Shown in pieces: positions 15,599 through 24,010 of a stretch of 27,009 nt of DNA. Within the stretch, counting starts at the first letter, position 1. Each line of letters begins with the position of its first letter. Below the pieces are notes generated by a model. It made no database searches. It saw only the letters and a program-made list of their open reading frames with translations, and was not told where the DNA came from. The position numbers and the translations under genes are program-made. The stretch comes from CAZAXU01 sp964489245 (GTDB lineage Bacteria; Bacteroidota; Bacteroidia; Flavobacteriales; Flavobacteriaceae): the NCBI GenBank assembly GCA_964489245.1, contig CAZAXU010000027.1, positions 1 through 27,009 on the forward strand. The letters run 5' to 3'.

Positions 15599-16687
15599 CT
15601 ACCAAATAGTAAAAGCTTCTTTATATTCCACATAGAACTCCTTGAACAAAACTCTCAACATGGTATAAAAAGGAACGGCAACAATCATTCCTATAATGCC
15701 AAATAGGGTGCCTATGATCAAAATCACTAAAAAAATCTCTAGCGGATGGGCTTTAACACTTTTTGAATAGATCAATGGAATATCCACAAACATGTCCCAA
15801 AGTTGGATGATAATATAGCCTATGCTGATATAGAGTGATGTATCGACAAGCGCATCGAAATTATGAGATTGAATGCTTGAAGTCAGCGTGAGACTAATCA
15901 TCAATACCCATCCTAAAATCGGACCGAGATAGGGGATAAGATTCAGCATGGCAGCCATCAATGCGATTAGCGTTGCATTTTGCACCGACAGTATGTTAAG
16001 CAAAATGGCGTAGAGCACAAACAAAATCGTAATTTGCAACATCAGACCGATAAAATAACTGGAGAGCAAATCTTTTATCTTTTCGGTTACCACTTTAAAT
16101 CGATCTCTATCGTCTTCCGGAATAAATTTTACAATGGCATCTGTTGCTAACCCGCTGTCTTTCAACAAGAAAAAGCTAATGAAAGTAGTTGCAAACAAAC
16201 CTATAATCAAATTGCCTAAAATGCCTACGATGGAATTGATAAACTTAGGCAACATTTTTAAATTGATTTCAGAAAAAATATTTGTCAACGAAAAATTGTC
16301 TAAAATATTAATGTTTTTGGCATTTAGATGATTTTTTAATTTATCGAATAATAGTTGAATTTTTTCCTGAAATTGATCAAAATCTAACAATGACAAATTC
16401 TTGCCTTGTTCAAAAAACACGGGAACAAAAATGCTGATTAGCGTTAAAATTACACCGACAAAAATCAACAAAGTGACAATCGTAGCTGCCAAATTTCTCA
16501 GTTTGAGTCGTTTTGTCAAAAACTTCTTGATGGGGCGACCGATAAGAGTGACAACAAATGCAATGATAATAAACAACAGAATCAACCGGATTTTATAAAA
16601 AAACCATAAGACTGCAACAACAGCCAGAAGCGAAAAGACCGCTTTGACAATTCCCTTGGCAATGATATTTGATTCGTTGCTCTGCAT
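15599..16687 (-). CDS. AI-2E family transporter (PerM/TqsA-like)
   Basis: A 362-residue integral membrane protein with the AI-2E transporter layout. Paired hydrophobic spans at the N-terminus (about 10-80) and a soluble, helix-rich middle section (about 85-150) are followed by a cluster of spans to the end. Family signatures include LLFIIIAFVVTLIGRPIKKF, the YLGPILGWVLMISL region and the C-terminal IGMIVAVPFYTMLRVL. E. coli TqsA exports autoinducer-2 and other members are Na+/H+ antiporters or of unknown role; in Bacteroidota the substrate is not known. It is a single-gene unit on the minus strand. The upstream TACTTTTA is one mismatch from the -7 consensus. Confidence 0.92.
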   Translation of the reverse strand: MQSNESNIIAKGIVKAVFSLLAVVAVLWFFYKIRLILLFIIIAFVVTLIGRPIKKFLTKRLKLRNLAATIVTLLIFVGVILTLISIFVPVFFEQGKNLSLLDFDQFQEKIQLLFDKLKNHLNAKNINILDNFSLTNIFSEINLKMLPKFINSIVGILGNLIIGLFATTFISFFLLKDSGLATDAIVKFIPEDDRDRFKVVTEKIKDLLSSYFIGLMLQITILFVLYAILLNILSVQNATLIALMAAMLNLIPYLGPILGWVLMISLTLTSSIQSHNFDALVDTSLYISIGYIIIQLWDMFVDIPLIYSKSVKAHPLEIFLVILIIGTLFGIIGMIVAVPFYTMLRVLFKEFYVEYKEAFTIW

Positions 16688-16845
16688 GCTTAATTAAACA
16701 TCGTAAAAGTATAAAAAAAATAATAACAAATCCATTAAAATTCTAAAATGGTATTGTTCTTGCAGGATCTTAGGATATTTAAGAAATAAAACAATTTTTT
16801 TAGTAAATTGCGGTTATTATTTAAACCACAAAAAAACAATTTAAG

Positions 16846-17331
16846 ATGAAAAAACTAATACTTTTGGCACTCGTTGCCATGATGATTTCTTCTTGCGCCG
16901 GCTCTAAAAACGTAAGAGTGGCAAAAAAAACAATTAAAGGAGATTGGATTTTAGATCATGTTTCTTACAATGATTTAAGAGCTTTCAAAGTTACTCTGTT
17001 TAACGATGCATCAAAAGAATGCTTTGAAAAAAGTCTGTGGCATTTTGTGCCGAACAACAACACCGGAACTTATGAAATGCAAAACGCACAATGCGACAGC
17101 GGAAAACGCTATTTCAGTTTTACCATTCAAGAAATTAATCCTGAAAAAGGATTGTTTGACTTCTTGTTAAAACCAACCGATGAAAAGAAGCGCTCTAAAG
17201 ACAATAAAGGCTTCAGACTGCATCTAAAACATCTATCGGCAGACGCCATGCAATGGGAGCAAAGTCTAATGATGGATGGTGAACCTTTCATTATACATAT
17301 GAATTTCAGTAAAATCGAAAAACAACAATAA
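16846..17331 (+). CDS. Lipocalin-like lipoprotein
   Basis: A 161-residue lipoprotein: the signal peptide MKKLILLALVAMMISSC has its lipobox cysteine at C17, followed by AGSKN. The mature part starts with a lipocalin-type entry motif (IKGDWILDHVSYND, with the conserved Gly-x-Trp), then alternating beta strands (LWHFVPNNNTGTYEM, YFSFTIQEI, FRLHLKHL, AMQWEQSLMM, FIIHMNFSKI), matching the small lipocalin-like family of Bacteroidota. Cargo is unknown. It probably sits in the outer membrane. It lies 16 bases before the OmpA-like lipoprotein gene and is surely co-transcribed with it. The upstream TAAATTGC is an imperfect -7 box. Confidence 0.85.
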   Translation: MKKLILLALVAMMISSCAGSKNVRVAKKTIKGDWILDHVSYNDLRAFKVTLFNDASKECFEKSLWHFVPNNNTGTYEMQNAQCDSGKRYFSFTIQEINPEKGLFDFLLKPTDEKKRSKDNKGFRLHLKHLSADAMQWEQSLMMDGEPFIIHMNFSKIEKQQ

Positions 17332-17347
17332 CATAAAACAGCACAAA

Positions 17348-18061
17348 ATGAAAACAATTACAAAAAAACTATTTATTGCCACATTTTCTTTGATTCTTTT
17401 ATCCGGATTATCGAGTTGCAATGCCATCAAAAATGCAAACAATAAACAAAAAGGAGCCGTAATCGGTGCCACTAGTGGAGCCATTCTGGGTGCCATCATT
17501 GGCAACAATGCAGGAAAAGGCGGAAACGGAAAACTAGGCGCAGTGATTGGCGGTGTTGTAGGAGGCGCTGCCGGAGTCATTATCGGACATGATATGGATA
17601 AGCAAGCGCAAAAAATAGAAAAAGAAGTTCCCGGAGCAAAAGTGGAACGTGTTGATGACGGCATTGTCGTGACTTTTGATGACAATGGAGGAGGGGTTTA
17701 TTTTGCTACAAATAAGTATAATATCAATACCGATTCCAGAACAACGCTCAACAAGCTTGCCGGAGTTTTATATGAATTTCCGGACACACGAATTCTCGTT
17801 GTAGGACATACGGACAGCGTTGGAAGCGAATCTTATAACATGAGATTATCCAAAAGAAGAGCAAAATCGGTGAGCGGATATCTGACAAGAGAAAAAGGAT
17901 TGTCATCTTCCAGATTCACAACTCGTTGGTTCGGAGAAACAAAACCCACACACGATAACAGTACTGCAGCGGGAAGAGCAAAAAACAGAAGAGTGAACAT
18001 TGTTATTCTTCCTAGTCAAAAAATGATTGAAAAAGCAAAAAAAGAAAGTATCAAAGATTGA
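17348..18061 (+). CDS. OmpA-family lipoprotein with glycine-zipper domain
   Basis: A 237-residue protein. The lipoprotein signal ends at C24 (LSGLSSC). A glycine-zipper segment (about 37-83: repeated GAVIGATSGAILGAIIGN and GAVIGGVVGGAAGVIIGH) could insert in a membrane. The C-terminal OmpA domain (about 115-225) has YFATNKYNINTDSRTTL, the peptidoglycan-binding motif ILVVGHTDSVGSESYNMRLS, and the conserved NRRVNIVI. The OmpA domain is expected to bind diaminopimelate of peptidoglycan through the Asp of HTDS and the Arg of NRRV, anchoring the outer membrane to the wall. It is second in the operon with the lipocalin-like gene and ends at a strong terminator. Confidence 0.93.
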   Translation: MKTITKKLFIATFSLILLSGLSSCNAIKNANNKQKGAVIGATSGAILGAIIGNNAGKGGNGKLGAVIGGVVGGAAGVIIGHDMDKQAQKIEKEVPGAKVERVDDGIVVTFDDNGGGVYFATNKYNINTDSRTTLNKLAGVLYEFPDTRILVVGHTDSVGSESYNMRLSKRRAKSVSGYLTREKGLSSSRFTTRWFGETKPTHDNSTAAGRAKNRRVNIVILPSQKMIEKAKKESIKD

Positions 18062-18087
18062 TAGATTCACACAGTAAATGATTTTCT

Positions 18088-18126
18088 GCCCTTTCTGATT
18101 TTTAAAATCGGAAAGGGCTTTTTTTT
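18088..18126 (+). terminator. Intrinsic terminator of the lipocalin/OmpA operon
   Basis: GCCCTTTC (18088-18095) pairs with GAAAGGGC (18111-18118), and the loop is itself largely paired (GATTT/AAATC). Eight T follow. It starts 27 bases after the stop codon. Confidence 0.92.
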
Positions 18127-18298
18127 GAAAAAACACACTTTCTTCCTCATCGGACATCATTCGAGTTGATAAGCTAAATTATTGAAAATTATAACATTAC
18201 ATAAAAAATGGCGAGAAATGATAACAGAACAAAAAATTTAACTATGCGTCTGCCCTAATATGCTTGACCTGACACTAGGTTTATTGAAATGAAAAGTC

Positions 18299-18306
18299 TA
18301 TATTTG
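18299..18306 (+). promoter_or_regulatory. -7 box of the cold-shock-domain gene
   Basis: TATATTTG matches the -7 consensus exactly and lies 35 bases before the ATG at 18342. It settles the start: an in-frame GTG at 18306 falls inside this box and cannot be on the transcript. A -33 element at the right distance is not obvious. Confidence 0.6.
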
Positions 18307-18341
18307 TGGTTCTTAACAAAAAAAGTATTATTAGATTACAA

Positions 18342-18797
18342 ATGGCAAAATCACAACAGAGCTTTAACAAAAAAGAAAAAGAAAAAAAGCGTCTAAAAAA
18401 GCGCGAAGAAAAACGTAAGAAAAAAGAGCAACGCTTGGCAAACAGTAAGAAAGGAAGCGGCTTTGACAACATGATTGCCTATGTCGATGAATTCGGAAAT
18501 TTAACGGATACCCCTCCTGATTTTTCGAACAGAGAGGAAATTGACCCTGAAAGTATTGTTCTCGGCATTCCCAAAAAAGAAGAAACCGATGAGGATTCTA
18601 ACACCGACAAAACAGGAAAAATATCTTACTTTGACCATTCCAAGGGTTTTGGTTTCATTTTAGACAACGACTCACAAGAAAAATATTTTGTACACATCAG
18701 CGGGCTGATTGACGAGGTAGAAGAAGGAGATAAAGTGACTTTTGATTTGGAAAAAGGCATGAAAGGCATGAATGCCGTACGCGTGAAAAAAATCTGA
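18342..18797 (+). CDS. Cold-shock-domain protein with lysine-rich N-terminus
   Basis: A 151-residue protein in three parts. Residues 1-40 are extremely basic and charged (KKEKEKKRLKKREEKRKKK). Residues 41-90 are an acidic linker. Residues 91-151 form a cold-shock domain with TGKISYFDHSKGFGFI (RNP1 KGFGFI) and KYFVHIS (RNP2 FVHI), ending VTFDLEKGMKGMNAVRVKKI. Cold-shock domains bind single-stranded RNA or DNA; the basic tail probably adds non-specific nucleic-acid binding. This long form is common in Flavobacteriia and differs from the ~65-residue CspA. The ATG at 18342 was chosen because the more upstream in-frame GTG lies inside the -7 box. Confidence 0.92.
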   Translation: MAKSQQSFNKKEKEKKRLKKREEKRKKKEQRLANSKKGSGFDNMIAYVDEFGNLTDTPPDFSNREEIDPESIVLGIPKKEETDEDSNTDKTGKISYFDHSKGFGFILDNDSQEKYFVHISGLIDEVEEGDKVTFDLEKGMKGMNAVRVKKI

Positions 18798-18834
18798 CTC
18801 TGATAATATCAATTCACCTTATTAATTTTTTTGT

Positions 18835-19704
18835 ATGAATCTGACACTCTTGGTTTTAGCTGCAGGATTAGGCAGCCGATACGGCGGACTAAAACAGCTT
18901 GATCGGGTAGGGCCATCGGGAGAAACCATTATGGATTATGCGGTTTATGATGCCAAAAAAGCAGGATTTAACAAGGTGGTTTTTGTCATCCGGAAATCAC
19001 TTGAAAATGCTTTTAAAACACAAATATTTTCCAAGTATCAAAATTTTATTGCAGTTGACTATGTTTTTCAAGAAATGCCGGAAATCTCAAATCAAAACAG
19101 AACAAAACCTTGGGGAACAGGACATGCTGTTCTTGCCGCAAAAAATAAAATCAACGAAGCTTTTTTAGTGATTAATGCCGATGATTATTACGGTGCAGAA
19201 TCCTATAAGATTATGGCAGATTTTCTGAAAAATGAGCCTAAGAAACATTTTTACGGATTACTGGCATTTCGTCTAAAAAACACCCTGTCTGAAAACGGGA
19301 AAGTTTCTCGCGGCATTTGCAAAACCAATGGCAACATGGATTTAATAGAAATCACGGAACACACTGAAATTCAGTCTGACGGCAAACAAATTCTAACTTA
19401 TCACGGCAACAAGAAATCTCCTGAGATTTTGCCGGCAGACATGCCAACATCCATGAATTTCACAGGACTCAAACCCGATGTTTTTCCATTGCTTGAACAA
19501 GCTTTTGATCAATTCTTAAAAGAAAATCAAAACAGTGATAAAGCAGAATTTTATTTTCCAAACTTTTTGTCAAACATGATTGAAAATTCTCAAATAACAG
19601 TGCGTGTATTACAAGGAAACGAACATTGGTTGGGCATTACGTATCCCGAAGATAAAAAGAATATCATGTTGAAACTTAAAGATAAAAATGCTAACTTTGG
19701 GTAG
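18835..19704 (+). CDS. NTP-transferase (sugar nucleotidyltransferase-like)
   Basis: A 289-residue protein whose start, LTLLVLAAGLGSRYGGLKQL, is the GxGxR...K signature of the sugar-1-phosphate nucleotidyltransferase superfamily. GHAVLAAKNKI and VINADDYYGAESY (a metal-binding aspartate, like the GD of related enzymes) follow. The C-terminal third has no left-handed helix repeats. It is expected to join a sugar-1-phosphate to an NTP, giving an NDP-sugar and pyrophosphate. The next gene, a phosphotransferase, starts 2 bases after the stop, so the two are translationally coupled and likely act in sequence. The sugar and the nucleotide are not determined by the sequence. Confidence 0.88.
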   Translation: MNLTLLVLAAGLGSRYGGLKQLDRVGPSGETIMDYAVYDAKKAGFNKVVFVIRKSLENAFKTQIFSKYQNFIAVDYVFQEMPEISNQNRTKPWGTGHAVLAAKNKINEAFLVINADDYYGAESYKIMADFLKNEPKKHFYGLLAFRLKNTLSENGKVSRGICKTNGNMDLIEITEHTEIQSDGKQILTYHGNKKSPEILPADMPTSMNFTGLKPDVFPLLEQAFDQFLKENQNSDKAEFYFPNFLSNMIENSQITVRVLQGNEHWLGITYPEDKKNIMLKLKDKNANFG

Positions 19705-19706
19705 TC

Positions 19707-20783
19707 ATGCAATCCGGAAAAATTCAACATATTATACAAACATTTTTTCCAAGCAAAACTTTGTTTCGCATAAAGGCGCTTGATGAAGGAAACATCAATA
19801 AGACTTTTCTGGTATATCCGGAAGAAAAATCGGAAAAATATATTCTGCAACAAATCAATACGCATGTTTTTAAAAATCCGATTGAATTAATGCACAATTT
19901 TGTGTATATCAGTCAACATATTGAAAAAAAACTCAAAGCCAAAGACTTTTACAAAAACTTCAAAGCATATCCAAGCAGAACAGGTGAGTGGTATCATATT
20001 CATTCAGACGGAAGCTTTTGGCGTATGATTGAATACATAGACGCAAAAACGATTGACAACCAGCGCATTACATCAAAAATAGCGTCTGAAGCAGGATGGA
20101 TTCTAGGTTTTTTTCATCACATACTGGCTGATATCGATGTGTCTTTAATCAAAGAAACCATTCCGAATTTTCATCATGTGGATTTACACTATACAAAATT
20201 CACTCAAATTATATCAACAAAACCCGAGCGACTGGAAAAAACCTTGACAATCGCCCGAAAAATCAAAGAGAACCAAAAACTGATTAAAGAGTTTATTCGC
20301 CTGAAAAACAAACAAATTCTACCGAAAAGAATCGTTCATAATGATCCGAAATTGGGCAATATTCTGTTTGATAAGCAACAAAAAGCTTGCACAATGATAG
20401 ATTTGGACACATGCATGCAGGGCTATTTGAATGTCGATTTTGGAGATGCCATTCGTTCCATTTGCAATACAAGCAATGAAAATGAACAAAATTTAAGTAA
20501 GGTGGATTTCGACAGCGAGATTTTTAAACATTTCACACAGTCATATCTGGATGCCGTCAAAGAGTTTATTTTGCCCATAGAAAAAGAATATCTGGCATTT
20601 TTTGTGTTGCTGATTACATATGAACAACTTATCAGATTTTATAATGACTATTTGCAAAATGATATTTATTATACTATCAAATACCCGAATCATAATCTTG
20701 ACAGAACAAAAGTGCAGCTTAAACTTTTTGAAAAAATGTTGGACAAATATGATGAAATGAAAAAATTTATTACCGATAAATAA
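19707..20783 (+). CDS. Aminoglycoside-phosphotransferase-fold kinase, probable sugar 1-kinase (NahK-like)
   Basis: A 358-residue kinase of the APH/choline-kinase fold. Catalytic loop residues are H211-N-D213-P-K-L-G-N218, and the metal-binding motif is D232-L-D234 in MIDLDTCMQGYLNVDFGD. The N-terminal half has the ATP-binding lobe with EKYILQQINTHVF. The pattern YLNVDFGDAIR matches the group that includes N-acetylhexosamine 1-kinase of bifidobacteria. Coupled to the upstream nucleotidyltransferase (2-base gap), it probably makes the sugar-1-phosphate that the transferase then activates: a two-step salvage route to an NDP-sugar. Antibiotic resistance is unlikely in this setting. The sugar is not known. 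Confidence 0.85.
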   Translation: MQSGKIQHIIQTFFPSKTLFRIKALDEGNINKTFLVYPEEKSEKYILQQINTHVFKNPIELMHNFVYISQHIEKKLKAKDFYKNFKAYPSRTGEWYHIHSDGSFWRMIEYIDAKTIDNQRITSKIASEAGWILGFFHHILADIDVSLIKETIPNFHHVDLHYTKFTQIISTKPERLEKTLTIARKIKENQKLIKEFIRLKNKQILPKRIVHNDPKLGNILFDKQQKACTMIDLDTCMQGYLNVDFGDAIRSICNTSNENEQNLSKVDFDSEIFKHFTQSYLDAVKEFILPIEKEYLAFFVLLITYEQLIRFYNDYLQNDIYYTIKYPNHNLDRTKVQLKLFEKMLDKYDEMKKFITDK

Positions 20784-21092
20784 CGAGTCGGGGATATTTT
20801 CTTATTTTGACCATAATTCACCAAATACGCACAATACGCACACTAGGGAAGATTCCTAAGTGTTCTATTTAACATAATATAAATTATAGAACAAATGTGC
20901 TTATAAGGATTTTACGATTATATCTAATGATACCCATATTTATGACTACCGATAATCACCACAAAAAAAATTGACAATTTTTTTGTATTGATAGCATTCA
21001 AAAAAATAATTATTTTTCGTATCTTGCTTTTTCGTTTCCTGAATCTCTTGAAAATTAGGAAATTTATAAATGATTAAAAAGATAACAAGAAA
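20784..21092. other. 309-base intergenic region with two inverted repeats
   Basis: No gene is seen. Features are a direct repeat of ATACGCACA (twice, near 20825-20842); an inverted repeat TGTTCTAT/ATAGAACA (20861-20868 and 20886-20893); and a near-perfect A/T palindrome, AAAAAAATTG-A-CAATTTTTTT (20964-20984). An imperfect -7 box, TATCTTGC (21020-21027), may start transcription of the nucleoside phosphorylase gene 66 bases downstream. The palindromes could be operators. Confidence 0.5.
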
Positions 21093-21968
21093 ATGAGAAA
21101 AATTGCAGCATCAGAATTAATTCTAAATCCGGACGGCAGTGTTTATCATCTGAATCTATGCCCCGAACATATTTCGACCGATATTATTTTTGTAGGCGAT
21201 CAAAAACGTGTAGACAGAATTGCCAAACATTTTAATAGCATTGAATTTGAGACACAAAAGCGTGAATTTCATACAGTTACAGGATTTTATAAATCCAAAA
21301 AACTAACGGTAATGTCCACCGGAATCGGTCCGGACAATATTGACATCGTGATGAATGAACTCGATGCTTTAGTCAATATAGACTTGGAAAAACGTGTTGA
21401 AAAAAGCAAACATACTGCGCTGAATATCATACGAATCGGCACATCGGGTTCTCTACAGGCAGATATTCCCGTAGACAGTTTTGTGTTAGGAAAATACGGT
21501 TTGGGAATGGATGGCATGCTACACTATTACGATGCCAAACATGTGCGTGAGTTGGATATGGAAGACGCTTTCATCAAACATACCGATTGGGATACCGACA
21601 AAGCCAGACCTTATATTGTAAAAAACAGCGATAAACTCGAAAAAATACTACTCACAGATAAGGTTTATAGTGGAATCACCGGCACAGCCGGCGGCTTTTT
21701 CGGTCCTCAAGGTCGAGTGCTGCGCTTGGCACTCTCCGATCCGGAAATGAATAAAAAAATGGATAGTTTTGAGTATAATGGTGTGAGAATGAGTAATTTA
21801 GAAATGGAAACTTCTGCCATCTACGGATTGGCTAAACTCTTGGGACATCACGCCTGCTCCATGAATGCCATCATTGCCAACAGAGCCAATATGACTTTTA
21901 GCAAAGACCCGTATAAGCCTATCGATGCATTGATTAAATATACATTAGACAAAATGCTCCAACTCTAA
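21093..21968 (+). CDS. Nucleoside phosphorylase (uridine phosphorylase-like)
   Basis: A 291-residue member of the PNP/UDP family, which splits nucleosides with phosphate into base and ribose-1-phosphate. Visible features are the N-terminal HLNLCPEHISTDIIFVGD (phosphate/dimer region), STGIGPDNIDIVMNEL, IIRIGTSGSLQADIPVDSFV (phosphate site, corresponding to the RxGTxG motif) and SNLEMETSAIYGLAKLLGH (the ribose-binding Met-Glu). It resembles uridine phosphorylase more than purine enzymes, but substrate choice is not certain. The start is the first ATG after an AT-rich leader. It is 29 bases upstream of the acyl-CoA synthetase gene and probably co-transcribed. Confidence 0.9.
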   Translation: MRKIAASELILNPDGSVYHLNLCPEHISTDIIFVGDQKRVDRIAKHFNSIEFETQKREFHTVTGFYKSKKLTVMSTGIGPDNIDIVMNELDALVNIDLEKRVEKSKHTALNIIRIGTSGSLQADIPVDSFVLGKYGLGMDGMLHYYDAKHVRELDMEDAFIKHTDWDTDKARPYIVKNSDKLEKILLTDKVYSGITGTAGGFFGPQGRVLRLALSDPEMNKKMDSFEYNGVRMSNLEMETSAIYGLAKLLGHHACSMNAIIANRANMTFSKDPYKPIDALIKYTLDKMLQL

Positions 21969-21997
21969 ATTCTTATCAACCCTTAATATTATTTAAA

Positions 21998-23806
21998 ATG
22001 TGGAAGCCTACTACTGATTTTATTAAAAAAACAAATCTTTATAAGCAGATGCAGAAACAGGGTTTTACAGACTATAAAGATTTTTATCAATGGTCTGTAT
22101 CGCATAAAAAAGAGTTTTGGGATAACACCCTAAAAGCCTTGAACATTCAAATGCAAGTCCCCTATTCTACCGTTTTAGACGATTCTGACTCGGAATATCC
22201 TGTTTGGCTAAAAGATGCAAAAATGAATATTGTGGATTCGTGTTTTCAAGCATCACCGTCAGCGCTTGCCCTTATCTATCAAAAAGAAGGAGAAAAAGAA
22301 ATCATCAAAATGAGCTATAATGATTTGGAAAAATATGTGAATAGGATTGCCAATTCCCTACAAAAAATCGGTTTAAAGAAAGGCGATGCCATTGGCATTG
22401 ACATGTCAATGAACATTGAAGCAATAGCAATTTATCTCGCTGCCATAAAAGCCGGAATGATTGTGGTGACCGTGGCAGATAGTTTTTCATCGGATGAAAT
22501 CAAAGTGCGCTTTGACATTGGTGAACCCAAATGGGTTTTTACGCAAGATTTTTTAATTCGCGGCAACAAAAAACTGCCTTTATATGAAAAAGTGGTCGAA
22601 GCACAAGCACCCAAAATCGTTGTAATTCCTTCTACAGACAAAAAAATTGAATTACGTTTGCAAGATATGTTTTGGAATGAATTTCTCAGCACCGACAGCT
22701 ATTTTGAATCGGTATCTTCCGATGCGCAGGAAAGCATCACTATTTTATTTTCTTCCGGCACAACCGGTGCACCGAAAGCTATTCCTTGGAACCACACAAC
22801 CGCAATAAAATCAGCAGCAGACGGATTTTATCATCATAATATCCAAACGGAAGATGTGGTGGCTTGGCCCACCAACTTGGGTTGGATGATGGGACCTTGG
22901 CTGATTTTTGCCACACTAATCAACAAAGGAACAATTGCACTGTTTGAAGGCAGTCCGATGAGCGATGACTTTGGCAGTTTCATTCAAAACGCCGCCGTGA
23001 ATATGCTGGGTATTGTTCCCAGCATTGTTCGTGCATGGAAACGCAGCGGAAGCATGGAAAAATTTGACTGGTCTGCCATCAAATGCTTTAGTTCTACCGG
23101 TGAAAGCTCAAATCCGGAAGAAATGGAATATCTGATGGCATTGGCAGACCATAAACCTATTATTGAATATTGCGGCGGCACGGAAATTGGTGGCGGATAT
23201 GTCACTTCCACATTGATACAAACCAATATTCCAAGCACTTTTTCCACCCCCGCTCTGGGAAATGAACTCGTGATTGTTGATGAAGAAAACAATCCTGCAG
23301 ATAAAGGAGAAGTTTTTTTGATTCCTCCGGCAATGGGATTGTCTTTTAAGCTTTTAAACAAAGACCACCATAAAATCTATTATGAAAATACACCGAAAAT
23401 CAAAGATAAACTCTTGCGCCGCCACGGCGACTATTTGGTCAGGATGGAAAACGGCTATTTTCGCGTGATGGGACGCACAGACGACAGCATGAACTTGGGT
23501 GGCATCAAAGTCAGCTCTTTGCAGATCGAAGAACTGGTTAACTCACATATTGCCGTGATGGAGTCTGCCGCCATTGCCATAAGCCCGAAAGATGGAGGTC
23601 CTTCCCTACTCGTTCTTCATCTTGTGCCCGAAGGAGAAGTTAATAAAGAATTGATTATGCATGAGTTACAAAAATTGATTAAACATAAACTCAATCCGCT
23701 TTTTAAAATTCATGATGTGGCAATTATAGACAAATTGCCCAGAACCGCTTCTAACAAAATCATGCGGCGTGTCCTGCGAAAACAATATGCCGAAAAATAT
23801 TTTTGA
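21998..23806 (+). CDS. AMP-binding acyl-CoA synthetase, similar to plant AAE17/AAE18
   Basis: A 602-residue adenylate-forming enzyme (acyl-CoA synthetase class). The N-terminal cap region (ACS-type, about 1-110) leads to the P-loop ILFSSGTTGAPKAIPWNH (about 249-266), then NLGWMMGPWLIFATLINK, FSSTGESSNPEEMEYLMA, the A5 motif EYCGGTEIGGGY, the hinge GRTDDSMNLGGIKVS and a C-terminal SNKIMRRVLRKQ with the catalytic Lys587. From memory, the stretch WPTNLGWMMGPWL...STGESSNPEEMEYLM closely resembles plant peroxisomal acyl-activating enzymes AAE17/18, which act on odd acids. It should make an acyl-AMP and then an acyl-CoA. Substrate is unknown. It follows the nucleoside phosphorylase gene by 29 bases. 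Confidence 0.9.
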   Translation: MWKPTTDFIKKTNLYKQMQKQGFTDYKDFYQWSVSHKKEFWDNTLKALNIQMQVPYSTVLDDSDSEYPVWLKDAKMNIVDSCFQASPSALALIYQKEGEKEIIKMSYNDLEKYVNRIANSLQKIGLKKGDAIGIDMSMNIEAIAIYLAAIKAGMIVVTVADSFSSDEIKVRFDIGEPKWVFTQDFLIRGNKKLPLYEKVVEAQAPKIVVIPSTDKKIELRLQDMFWNEFLSTDSYFESVSSDAQESITILFSSGTTGAPKAIPWNHTTAIKSAADGFYHHNIQTEDVVAWPTNLGWMMGPWLIFATLINKGTIALFEGSPMSDDFGSFIQNAAVNMLGIVPSIVRAWKRSGSMEKFDWSAIKCFSSTGESSNPEEMEYLMALADHKPIIEYCGGTEIGGGYVTSTLIQTNIPSTFSTPALGNELVIVDEENNPADKGEVFLIPPAMGLSFKLLNKDHHKIYYENTPKIKDKLLRRHGDYLVRMENGYFRVMGRTDDSMNLGGIKVSSLQIEELVNSHIAVMESAAIAISPKDGGPSLLVLHLVPEGEVNKELIMHELQKLIKHKLNPLFKIHDVAIIDKLPRTASNKIMRRVLRKQYAEKYF

Positions 23807-23816
23807 TATTGTTATG

Positions 23817-23833
23817 TAAAACTTGCGGTTTTA
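23817..23833 (+). terminator. Possible terminator after the acyl-CoA synthetase gene
   Basis: TAAAAC (23817-23822) pairs with GTTTTA (23828-23833) around a 5-base loop, 11 bases after the stop codon. A short T-run follows (CTTTTT at 23839). The stem is weak (6 bp). Confidence 0.4.
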
Positions 23834-23953
23834 TCTAGCTTTTTAGTTTGGATTTTAAAGCAACGCTGCTGCCACACACGTGGTCTCCGGCTGAATTATA
23901 CACGTAAAGATATAAATGTTTATTAACATTTCTGATAAAAAAACACAATATCC

Positions 23954-23985
23954 TTTGGATATTTTATTGAAAAAGAATAGTTTTG
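23954..23985 (+). promoter_or_regulatory. Promoter of the two-nuclease module
   Basis: TTTG (23954-23957), a 20-base spacer and TAGTTTTG (23978-23985, exact TAnnTTTG) form a good Bacteroidota promoter, with the same 20-base spacing as the promoter of the 47-residue gene. The expected start near 23991 gives a leader of about 130 bases that contains the whole nested inverted repeat. Upstream, 23865-23900 is a short GC-rich patch (GCTGCTGCCACACACGTGG) unlike its surroundings; I cannot assign it. Confidence 0.65.
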
Positions 23986-24010
23986 ATGTCGATTAATATA
24001 AATTATTTCA

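Noticed and set aside
18306..18341. Upstream GTG start of the cold-shock-domain protein
   Set aside because: It lies within the -7 promoter box, so it cannot be on the transcript.
19707..20783. Aminoglycoside resistance gene
   Set aside because: It has the APH fold but is translationally coupled to a sugar nucleotidyltransferase and has NahK-like motifs.
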